Of a stretch of 64,000 nt of DNA, positions 34,458-44,732 are shown one piece after another. The translations under genes were made by a program, and so were the position numbers. How positions within the stretch are numbered: position 1 is the first letter of the stretch; each line of letters starts with the position of its first letter. The notes beneath the pieces were generated by a model, which did no database searches, had not been told where the DNA came from, and was given only the letters and a program-made list of their open reading frames with translations. This DNA is from Dioscorea cayenensis subsp. rotundata (Eukaryota; Streptophyta; Magnoliopsida; Dioscoreales; Dioscoreaceae): NCBI RefSeq assembly GCF_009730915.1, contig NC_052472.1, positions 19,374,382 through 19,438,381 on the forward strand, written 5' to 3'.

Positions 34458-37407
34458 ATGGCAGGACGATGGTGGTGGCGGTCCAACGGCAGCGGTGGAT
34501 GTGCTGGCGGCAAAAGCGTCCCACATATAGCTAGGGAGGTTTCAACTGGCGGTAACTCCAAAGGACCACCATTGTCTTACGCTCAGGCGGTGTCTTCGTC
34601 CTCCTCGGGAGAACATCGCCCGGCGTTGCATGCTTCTGTTAAGAACTTGAGGATCATCCCTTCGGCACAGTAGCGAGGTGGGCCTAAACAAATAGGTGCT
34701 AAACGTCCCCATTCACCGAAAGAGCCCGACGTGTGGACATTGCTTCAGAACATCGCACTCGACGGCGGAGTGCAGACACCAAGTCATATGTCTTCGATGT
34801 TCGGGCATTGGGCATCTGGCGGCTAGGTACACTGTGGAGCTTTGTCGCAATCCTCATCGTAAGTGACTCCATGTCAGATCCAAGAAGATAAACTTGATAG
34901 GGGAACAAAAGGTGCAAATAAAGTCTATGACTATCGATCAAGCAGCTGAAATGACAAGGAGACAACGTCGAGTCTCTATCTCACTACCACACTCACAAGA
35001 GGTCGGCTGTTCTTTCACTGGTGGAGGGATTCGTCAATGAAGCCAGCATTCTGGAGGTTGATCCCTCAATCATCAACAAGTTAAAGAGTCGAGAGGAAGT
35101 TAAGGAGGTTTCCAATCTGGGAGCGTTCAAAGTGGGTACTAAGGATGGCCTGTGTACCCTGAAATTGGCCCCATGGTCGGCAGAGATAGGGGCAGATGGA
35201 TGGGGGTCCGGCGAGGACCAATGGATGCTCCTTTGGAATCTTCGGCTTCATATTTGGTGTTGGAGCATTATTGCTGATGTGGTGAGAGCGGCAAGAGAGT
35301 TAGTAGCACTTTCACAGGCGACGGTACCGCACAAGCGTTTCATCACGGCTTTGGTGCGCCTGCGAGCCAGAATTTCGCTACTGCTGGAAGTTGACCTTAG
35401 CCTGGGAATGAGTAAGTATCATGTTCTTATCGCAGAGGACCGTGGTGAATTTATGAAATTCCATCGAGATTTAGGAAGGTATGTATTGCCGGAGGTGAGG
35501 AACAAGGCCGAGACTTTATCTCCGGCAACGCATAGATTCACTCATGAGATATCACCGGAGATGAAAGGTAAGGTACATGATCTGAAATCCTCGATGGAAC
35601 CTCAAAGTAAGAAAGCGGTGGAGCATTGCTCCCGCTTAAGCGATAGGATGTTGGTGAGTCCGGTGCGGACCGCCAAGCAAGATCAACCTTCGGCGATCAT
35701 TAGTGCTGGCAAGGTTAATGAAGTTGTGATGCCAGTGGTTGAGCATTGCTTCCACGGCGGTGATGTGGGGGCCCCTTATCATGACCGAGCTTCGGTGTGT
35801 TAGACCAATGGTCACTCTGTTACCGGAGTCAGATCAATGGTCATGAACGGGCACGGGCTCGGTCTCCCTTGCGTGAACGAGCTATGAGAGCTGACATTGC
35901 TAGGCCGATGGGCTCAAGACACCGACGTGTCAAGCAGTGGAGAGTGCATAATCTGGGTACGCAATGGGCTTCTATACGGATAGCTGGAGGGTCAGGATAG
36001 GCCAAGGATGTCAGGTCCGAGGATGCTAGATTGCTTAGGGCATCTGAGGTTGTGAAGTTGAGTAACGTGATGGCCATGGGTTCGTCCACTTCGTTGCAAC
36101 CACGTGAGAAAACAGGCTTGGGTGGCAAATGAAGGATTATTTGATTTGGAAGCTGGGCTGAATTTAAAGATGGGTCAAGGTTATGAGGCTTTTAATAATG
36201 ACATGATCTCAAGGGATCCTCTCCTAATTTGTGAAGTGGGCCTGGACCTAGGCCAGGTGGTGGGAGATGTTGAGGCCAATCAGGGTTCCATGGACTGTGG
36301 GCAAGAGCTTAATTTGGACCCTGTACCTTCCTGTGGGCTAGATTTGTTGCCAAACTCAGGATCATCTGGGGAAAAGGAGAATCCTACTTTAGGTGGAGAT
36401 GATCAACCAGGGGGGTTGCATGTGATTAATGCAGATTGTTTGGAGGTGAATTATGTAGATGGTGCGGCCATGCCTGCAATGCCACCTCCTTTGGGGTTTA
36501 AATGGCAATTTTTGGCGGGAATTTGGTCCTTAGTCCTGGATACTATCATCATACCTAGTGGGGATGTTACTTCCTCAAAAGAGGTGGAAGGTACTGATTT
36601 GCATTCTGATGCAGCGGTATACTCGCGACCGTTGATTCACGCACGAATACCCGGTAACAAGCTTCCAACACCTGTTGATCAAAGATAGCCAGGAATTGGG
36701 AAGAGTGAAATCTTTATTACTCAATGAAATATTGATCACAAAACTAATCCCTTCTCTTACTCGTAGGCTTACATTAAATAGGCGAAAATAGCACTAAGAA
36801 AAGAGATAATTTGAAAATTTACCAAAAATAGTAAATTCTCAAATATTAGCAAGAAATAAAAGATTTAACAAAATAAAGACTATTGCCACAAATGGCTCAC
36901 AAATCATAGATTTCTATCCTAAGATATAACAAAATCAATTATTACTAAAAACAACAAAATTACGGTTTTCGAGACCTAAACGATGGAATTTGGCCAAATT
37001 TTGGTATAACTCACGAGTTTGTGTCCCACAAACTCATGACTTTTGTTCCTTGACCCGTTTCCTATCAAATAGACCTGGTACAGCCATAAAATCCCGTCGC
37101 CCTCCAAATTACCAAAATGCCCTTGCTTTCGTACTTCTCCATGTATGCACATGCCACGTTATCTATACGCCCGTCATCACATTCTGTGGAGGTTGCTTCT
37201 CCAGATCATATTTCAGAGTCCAATGAATCAATCTCTGAGTTCAAAAGAAATCTTAGAGAACTAATGTTGTACATACATACTAGTGAAGGTTTGTTAACTG
37301 CGGGGCAGCAAAAGGGAACTAGAAGAAGTGAGAGACAGATAAAACCTCCCTCAAGGTTCAATGAGGATGCTGAGCCGCCTAAGTCAATAAAAAAGAAAGC
37401 ATCATGA
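34458..37407 (+). pseudogene. LINE 2 ORF1 (nucleic-acid-binding protein), interrupted
   Basis: Pieces in order: a Gly/Ser-rich start MAGRWWWRSNGSGG with LSYAQAVSSSSS; the stretch 35021-35803 with VDPSIINKLKSREEVKEV and ISLLLEVDLSLGMSKYHV; the acidic piece 36104-36606; then, beyond the solo LTR, VEVASPDHISESNES to the Lys-rich end KSIKKKAS at 37405. Plant L1 ORF1 proteins bind the element RNA; the expected Cys-rich knuckle is not clearly visible. Several shifts and stops break the frame. Confidence 0.65.
36607..37179 (-). mobile_element. Solo LTR inserted in LINE 2 ORF1
   Basis: 573 bases with perfect short inverted ends TGATG...CATCA and a 5-base target duplication CATTC at 36602-36606 and 37180-37184. 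On the minus strand it has a TATA-like CTATTTAATG and an AATAAAG signal, suggesting minus orientation. No internal retrotransposon sequence is present, so it is a recombined solo LTR. The flanking ORF1 codons are in the same frame on either side once one copy of the duplication is ignored. Confidence 0.8.
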
Positions 37408-37623
37408 GGAGACAACCTGGATGGTACTTCTTCTAAACCACTTCTTTTTGCTGATTGGTCTAATGTGCAAATTTCTAGCTACTGTGATGCATGCGATATT
37501 GATTTTATTGATTCTGCAACTGATTGCATTCATCAAATTCGTATGTTAGAACAATCTCGATTTACTTTTGACAAGGGGACCACGGAAACCTCTTCGGAGG
37601 TCCGTGGGAGCTAATTGTTTTTT

Positions 37624-40600
37624 ATGGATATCATCTCTTGGAATGTTAAAGGTCTAGGCAGACCGGCTAAGAGGTTCTTAGTTAAGGATTTTTTAAATTT
37701 GTACTTTGCCGACATGTGTTGCTTAGAAGAATCAAAGCTTGAAGAGATCTTTCTTGCCACATGGCATAAGATCGATGGGAGCTGGCTTGATCAGTTCTTC
37801 TTTCTCCCGGCTAAGGGAACGGCGGGCGGTATTATTATGGGATGGAATAGTTTAGCCTTTACTGATAAACTAGCAAGTGTGGGCTCTTTTAGCTTAACGA
37901 TTGAATTTTGTTCCAAAAGGGACAACTTTAAATGGCATTGTACTTCGGTGTACGACCCAAACGCGCAGACTCAAAAGCATGATTTTTGGGATGAACTTAG
38001 GGAAACTAGAAGATTGTTAGATGGCCCTTAGATAGTGTGCAGTGATTTCAATGAAATTTTTGCATTGGATGACAAGCTTTCGGGTACTCAAAATTTAGAG
38101 GACATTAGAAATGCTAACGCCTTCTTGTTTGACCTTGGTCTGTTGGAGCCTCTTTCGATGGGTAGGAAGTTCACTTGGATTAATAGGCAAGAGAATCTTA
38201 ATTGGATTAAGCTAGCCCGCTTCCTGGTCAATGGTACTTGGGCCAACCACTTTCCTAAGTTAATTCAAAAATATCTTCCTAGATTGGGATCTGATCATAT
38301 GCCAATCCATCTTGAAGTTGGGAACTTTTGTTCTTCTCTGAGACCTTTTTGTTTTGAATTGACTTGGACCACTTCTGAGGGTTTCCAGGATCTTGTTTCT
38401 TAGTGGTGGGTTGATCTTGCCCCTATAGGTTGTGGCACTTTCATCTTAGCTAAGAAATTGGCAAACTTAAGGAATCAATTAAGACATTGGGAAAATTTTA
38501 ATTTTGGCTCTATCAAGCTCAAGAAGTTGGCACTACTACAGGAGATGGAAGTTCTGGATATCACGAAGGAGTCGCGGTGCTTAATGATGTTAGAATTTCA
38601 TCAAGAGCAGGATCTTTTGCAGAAACTAGAGGTGATTTAGAAACAAGAAGAGATTTATTGGAGACAAAGGTCTAGACTCCAATGGTTGAGGGAAGGTGAT
38701 AATAACACAAAACAATTTTAGGCTGTGGTGAACGGGTGTAAAAACAGAAATTTTATTCCTAGCATTCGATACGAGAGTGATACCTTTACTAATTCCTGTG
38801 ATATTGGAAAAATCTTCACCATGAAGTTTAAAGAATAGTTTGGGGGAAAACGGGTGTCAAGATTTAAGGTGAACTTTCAGAAGCTTTCTGGAGCACAAGT
38901 GATAGGTGAACCTATCACATCTTGATCAGCCTTTCACGTTAGAAGAAATAAGGGGTGCGGTGTTTGAGTTGGGTGGGGACAAAGCCCCCGGGCATGATGG
39001 TTTCCCTTGCAGTTTTTTAAGCAATTCTGGGAGACTATTAAGATGGACCTTTTCAAGCTTTGTGAAGACTTCTATTTTGGAAAAGCCAACCTTGAAAGGA
39101 TCAACTAGGCTAATATTACGCTAATTCCTAAAGTTGACACACTGGAACTACCTGGGGACTACCGTCCCATCAGTTTAATTAATTCTTCACTGAAAATCCT
39201 TTCCAAATTGCTGGCGTCTCATCTTAGCAAGGTCCTGAATAATCTAGTTGATCACGATCAGTCTGCGTTCTTGAAGGGTCATTGCATCTTGGACAATATT
39301 GTTACAGCTAAAGAGCTGATTCTGAGCACGCATAAGCGTAGGCTACCAGGGCATATTCTGAAAGTGAACTTTGTGAAAGCCTTTGATATGATAGACTAGG
39401 AGTTCCTTCTTGAGCTACTAAGAGCTAGGGGATTCGGAGAAAGATGGATAGGATGGATCTTGAACATCCTGCTATCTTCTAAGGCTAATATTCTTGTGAA
39501 TGGAGCTCCTAATGGATACATTCGATATCAACGGGGACTGAGACAAGGAGATCCGTTGTCTCCTATGTTGTTTGTCTTAGTAAAGATGTTATAAGCATGA
39601 TGTTCTCCCATGTGCTGAGATCTAGGATCTTGGTCGGTGTCCCCCTTGGTGAGTTTGGTTCAAAATGTAACCTGCACTACGTTGATGACTTATTAGTGCT
39701 GACCACTGGTGGGCTTGAAGATCTCAGGATTGTGAAGCTGATTCTACTTTTGTTTGAAGGCATCTCTGGTCTCCAAACTAATTTTGAAAAAATGTGCTTG
39801 TATTCCAGTACTTTGGATGATCTCCCGGTGACTAAAGCTACTAATACTTTGAATTATGGAGTGGGCTTACTTCCAGTGACCTATCTGGGGGTCCCGATTT
39901 CTGGAAGAAGGCCTCAGCGACAAGATTGGGAGAGTTTAATCCTAAAAGTGAGAAGGCAACTTTCATCCTGGAAATTGTAACATCTATATTTAGGTGGTCG
40001 CTTAACCCTTATGAACTTTATTCTCAATGCAATCCCTACTTACTAAATGTCCATCTTCAAACTACCAAGTTGGGTAATCAAGGATATAGATCAAATAAGG
40101 AGAAATTTTCTTTGGGCAGGTCCGGACATTGACCACCCGAGATGTCGGTTGGTTAGTTGGAAGAACCTTTGCCGAGCATGTGACCAGGGGGTGGGGAATT
40201 CTAGATTTGCATAACTTTAATCAAGCGCTCCTGAGAAAATGGCGGTGGAAGTTTTGTACAGATCCCAATTGGTGTGGAGCAAAGGCTATCTAGTTCAATT
40301 ATGGTTTGACTCGCTGGAACTTGTATCCTAGGCTCTCGGGGAATATCTCCTTCTTTTGGAAAAAAGGGTTTCTAGTGGTCTTCCGGCTTTTAGAATGTGT
40401 TGTTTACATGCCATAAACTCGGGAGATGAAACCCTATTTTGGAAAGATCGTTGGCTTAATGGATTAGCGCCTATGAACCTATGGCCGGAGGATGTTAGTG
40501 CTAGTCAATATTAGAATGGCATGATTCGTGAGCTCAGTTATCTACTTGGGGAGGCCCCGTTCATTGAGAATCAGGATACTTGGCAATTCAAGGATCATTT

Positions 40601-41267
40601 GCGGGCAATTGGCGGAGAGTCGGGGGACAAGAAGCAATGGATGGGGACGGGGAACGACATCTTTTCAGTGAAATCTTTTTATAATTTTTTAAATGATGGA
40701 GGGTTGCGCTGCCCAATAGCAAAGTTCTTTTGGCGTAATAGTTGCTCACGGAAAATCAATCTTTTTAATTGACTTGTGTGGAAGAATAAAATTCTTACAC
40801 TTGAAAATCTCGAAAAAAGAAGGTGTAACAAGCTCCCAACAGCTACTTGTGTGATGTACCACACTAAGATTGAGTCAGTTAATCATCTATTTCTTCTTTG
40901 TCCCTTCGTGAAAATTATTTGGGAGTACTTCATTAACATTCTTGGGTTGCTAGATCAGCCTTTCTCCATGAGCTCTCTTTGGGACTCATGGAGATCACTT
41001 GTGCGACCTTCTTTAAGAATTATGGGAGACATAGTTTTAAAAGCAATTTTCTGGAATGTGTGGTTGGCTAGAAATGATCGCATGTTTTATGTTAATGCCG
41101 TTGCTACTCAGGTTATTATTCTGAATGTTGACCGAATGCTTTTATCTTTAAGAATTACTTGTTTTGTTGTTTGGCTTTCTTTTCTTGTTGTACCACTCCT
41201 AATGGTTGTTGTTCTGTTTTTGTCTCCTCGGTTCCGTAGAAGTTTGTATGTTCTTCTTTCTTGTTAA
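37624..41267 (+). pseudogene. LINE 2 ORF2 (endonuclease, reverse transcriptase, zf-RVT), interrupted
   Basis: Starts MDIISWNVKGLGRPAKRF (endonuclease Asn) and continues EESKLEE (Glu), then VCSDFNEIFALDD (Asp) and LGSDHMPIHLE (Asp-His). RT: DKAPGHDGFPCSFL (38970), DYRPISLINSSLKILSKLL, ILKVNFVKAFDMID (39356-39397), RQGDPLSPMLFV, and the active-site YVDD at 39678-39689. The 3' domain has CPIAKFFWRNSCSRKINLFN and CVMYHTKIESVNHLFLLCPF, where one Cys of the usual Cx2C is Tyr. Premature stops lie at 38029, 38401, 38638, 39107, 39398 and others; most replace Trp (see findings). Catalytic residues are otherwise intact. Confidence 0.85.
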
Positions 41268-41300
41268 TAGAAGTGGTTCATCCACCTTTTCATTGTAACT

Positions 41301-41700
41301 CAAGACAAGTTGGCTTTTCGTTAAATTTATCTCGATAACTAGGAATATATAAATATATTACATTTTTTCAATATTTATATAGGTAATATTATTATATTAA
41401 AAATATTATATAATTTATATTATTTGTCTTTAAAAATAAAAATCAAGTGAAATATTAAATTTAAATTTGAATTCTTATAAATAAATCTTATTAATTTTAA
41501 TTTCGTTTTCAAAAAGATTTTTCTATTTGTATATTATTTTTTCTATTTTTTTATGGTGCATTTTCAACAGCTAGATTTATAGCTACTGCCTACTGGAATT
41601 CAATAGGCTATTAGATACCTTGTTTATATACATTTATGGATTTATTCTCAAAGAAAATATATTTAAAAATTCTAGTTTCTTTTAGGAAAATCATTAAGCT

Positions 41701-41772
<72 letters not shown>

Positions 41773-41870
41773 TCCTTAAATTTTGATTTTGGACTTGGGA
41801 GGAAAATAAAATACCAAGTCTGTTATCGTAATATTAACGATTGTTATTTATCACTTCGATGATATTGAGC
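41301..41870. repeat. AT-rich intergenic with a long (AAT)n microsatellite
   Basis: An almost perfect AAT repeat of about 70 bases occupies 41702-41771. The rest is AT-rich and without features. Confidence 0.9.
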
Positions 41871-43847
41871 ATTATATCCTTGCCCACACGCTAAGTTTAA
41901 AGATTAAATTCAATGTATTTATAAATCACCTCTTCAATTTTTTTTTCTTTTAATGCTGTTATGATAGCAAAATTTTTTCCAACATAAAATCTGTCTATTT
42001 AACGCTATGAAAAAAATTAGGTTAAATTATTTGGTTTATGATTCATAGAAATATTCAAATATTCCAAGAAAAATTAATTGGGATTGAATCAATGAAAATG
42101 AGTTGCGTACCAAATTTATGATTTTGAAAGCTATTAGGAAGAAAGAACAATAATGTTAACCAATGAAAATGAGTTGCGTACCAAATTTAACCTTTGATAG
42201 TGAGAGCATAGACATTACTTCATAGACCTTGACTAATCTTCACCAAGATAAATTTAAGTTAATTATTTTGTTTATGATTTGTAGAAACATTCCAAATATT
42301 CCAAGGAAAATTAATTGAGTTTGATAGTGAGAGCATCGACATTACTTGAAGGTAACCTTTGATAGTGAGAGTATAGACATTACTACAAAGACCTTGACTA
42401 ATATTCTACAAGATAGATATTCCAAGGAAAATTTGTCGCCCACGAAGCATGGGAGGCTGGGGAATCCTTGACCTGCAGGAGTTTAACAAAGGTTTACTTG
42501 GAAAATGGTGGTGGAAATTCATTACCACACCGGACTCCTGCTGGTCCAAGATCATCAAAGGCAACTATATCAACAGTGATTTCCCTGGTTTTCTATTCTT
42601 ACAACCACCAAGAAATAAATCTTTCTTTTGGGCGGGAATTAATACCATTCTACACTCATTCCATTCCTGCTTAATCAAAGTTATTGGAAATGGAGAAAAT
42701 ACTTTATTCTTGCATGACAGATGGCTGGAGGGCCAATCCCCCTTAAATAGTTGGACTTCTCTCTTTTTGGACTGCTCTCATCCCTGGATCACTTTAAAAC
42801 AACTTATACTTACTCTTAACTCCCAGGATAACCCATTTAGTTCTGCTTCAATCAACGATTTGGGTACAATTCTCAATTCTTTACCTGCTTGTACCAATGA
42901 TTTTGAAGACTTCTACTCTTGGCCTTTAGAAAAAAATGGAACCTTCTCTGTTACATCCTTTTATAATTTCTTAATAGATGGAGGTCTTCGAAGCCAACTC
43001 TGTTCCAAATTCTGGAAAACCAAATCCCCAAGCAAAATCACTCTATTATGTTGGCTTGCCTGGGATAACAAAATTCTTACCTTTGAAAATTTGTTCAAAA
43101 AAGGCTGTAATCCTAACGCCACTGACACATGTATTCTTTGTCACAATAACACAGAATCAGTGGATCACCTATTCTTACACTGCACCTTTTCACTTCGCAT
43201 TTGGTCTTATTTTTAGTGTTTATCTGCTTCTGACTCACTTCCGACCTCAGTTGCAAATATCTAGACCAAATGGATACCTTCTTTAATCCCTACTTCAAGA
43301 AACCTTTGGGATATCTGTTCTAGAGCCATCCTCTGGAATGTCTGGTTGGAACGCAACAACCGTATCTTTAACCAAACATGCACATCCCGAGCTTCAATTT
43401 TATTTAAGACTGCTAATATGGCTCTTTTTTGGATTTCTACAGACTCGGTACCCCACCAGCAGGAAGCTGTAGAGGTTACTCAGAAGATCAAGCGCTCTTG
43501 AAACTTCCTGAGCTCCAGATCTACAGACTCCACTGGCGATTTGGCGCCAAACTTGACTTAGGAGTAATTCGCTTCTCCCCTCCCTGAGCAGGCATATGTC
43601 TCCAGATGGCTGACTTCGCCGGCTTCAGTTCCTCCCTATCTTTTTTCTTGCTTTCCTAGTTATTTATGTTTACTGTTTTCCTCATCTATGGTGAGAAATT
43701 CAGTATTTTCCTTCGTTCTTATGTTTCATGTTTTACGTTTTTCTTTTTGTACTTTGCTTTCTTTTTCTCTAATAAATTCGTGGTTTATCCACTTTTATTC
43801 AAAGAATTGGTGGTCAAGTTGTTCAATATTTGGCAACTAAGTCAAAA

Positions 43848-43879
<32 letters not shown>

Positions 43880-44640
43880 CCATTGGAAAAATACTTCTCT
43901 TCATTTTTGTACAATTAAAGTTTGCCAATCATTTTTTTTCAATCATATTGGAAAATGAGAATAAAACTATAAACACAGCAAATGTTGAAATGTATATTTC
44001 AATCTATAAACAATAATCTGAACTGAGATGAAATGAAAATCAATAATCCTACAATCTGAGCATCCCCAAAGACAAATAGCAAATGGTTGTAGATTCTTGT
44101 AGAGAATGGAACAGGGATGATTTGGACTTTGAACCAAAAGATTATTCAACTAACAAGAAGCATCACAATAATTATCAAGAAAAAATTCTTATATATCTGT
44201 ATACCATAACTTTAGCAACAGAGACATTCTTGGCTTATGCCAATCCACCATTTATGAATAATATAAGTGTTTTCTGATTCAACATCCTTGGAAGAATAAT
44301 TTTTATTGAAGTAAATACTTGAATTAAGGGAACAAAACATGATCATCAATAAGAAACAGACAAATTTGCTAGTCAAGATTGACCAAGTTTTTAATCACAA
44401 AAACATACTCTGAAATGCCATCCATGAGACCTTTTATTTATTCTGAAGGCGGCTTGGTGCTTGTAGCCCTAAGTAATCTTGTCTCCTCTGTTCTATTGTA
44501 TAAGTTGGACAAATTTGTCATCAAAATTGAATAGTCTTTCTTTTGTTCTTGTCTTCTCCTAATTTTATTAATTTAGGATGAAATTAAATTTCAGAAAATT
44601 TATTATACTGGACCCCCACACGCATAGAATTTTCGATGAG
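41870..44640 (+). repeat. Non-coding segmental duplication, copy B, split by LINE 3
   Basis: Counterpart of 33250-34265. 41870-42436 and 43803-44640 match copy A on the two sides of the inserted LINE 3. Within it the AACCTTTGATAGTGAGAG / ACCTTGACTAAT / TTCCAAGGAAAATT module is itself repeated (about 42188, 42357), showing local tandem duplication. It ends at the receptor-like protein gene. Confidence 0.65.
42437..43803 (+). mobile_element. 5'-truncated LINE (LINE 3)
   Basis: A 255-codon open frame (42449-43216) starts at GGWGILDLQEFNKGLLGKWW and includes FLHDRWLEGQSPL, FSVTSFYNFLIDGGLRS, ITLLCWLAWDNKILTFENL and the zf-RVT CILCHNNTESVDHLFLHC. After a TAG the match continues (CSRAILWNVWLERNNRIF). 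It ends TGGTTTATCCACTTTTATTC (43781-43800). The 5' part of ORF2 is missing, as is usual for truncated LINE insertions. Possible imperfect target duplication ATTCCAAGGAA / ATTCAAAGAA. It is less decayed than LINE 2 and belongs to a different subfamily. Confidence 0.8.
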
Positions 44641-44664
44641 AAAACTTGCCTAAAGGGTTGTGCA

Positions 44665-44672
44665 TATTTATA
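44665..44672 (+). promoter_or_regulatory. TATA-like box of the receptor-like protein gene
   Basis: TATTTATA within TGCATATTTATACAGG lies about 65-80 bases upstream of the ATGs at 44733-44751. This fits a start near 44700. Motif and position only. Confidence 0.4.
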
Positions 44673-44732
44673 CAGGGAGAGTATGCGATAGGGGGGGAAC
44701 CAGCAAAATTGAACGTCTTTCAAGAAACACAC

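Larger units (their letters stand above)
34440..41300 (+). mobile_element. Near-full-length L1-type LINE (LINE 2), inactive
   Basis: About 6.9 kb including a solo LTR. ORF1 and ORF2 are both recognisable and both interrupted. The 3' region ends TGGTTCATCCACCTTT (from 41274), a variant of the tail shared by the other LINEs here. I could not define the target duplication, so both ends are approximate. It lies between duplication copies A and B. Confidence 0.85.

Noticed and set aside
44083..44277. 64-codon plus-strand frame upstream of the receptor-like protein
   Set aside because: Short, low complexity, within the duplicated non-coding block; no homologue recognised.
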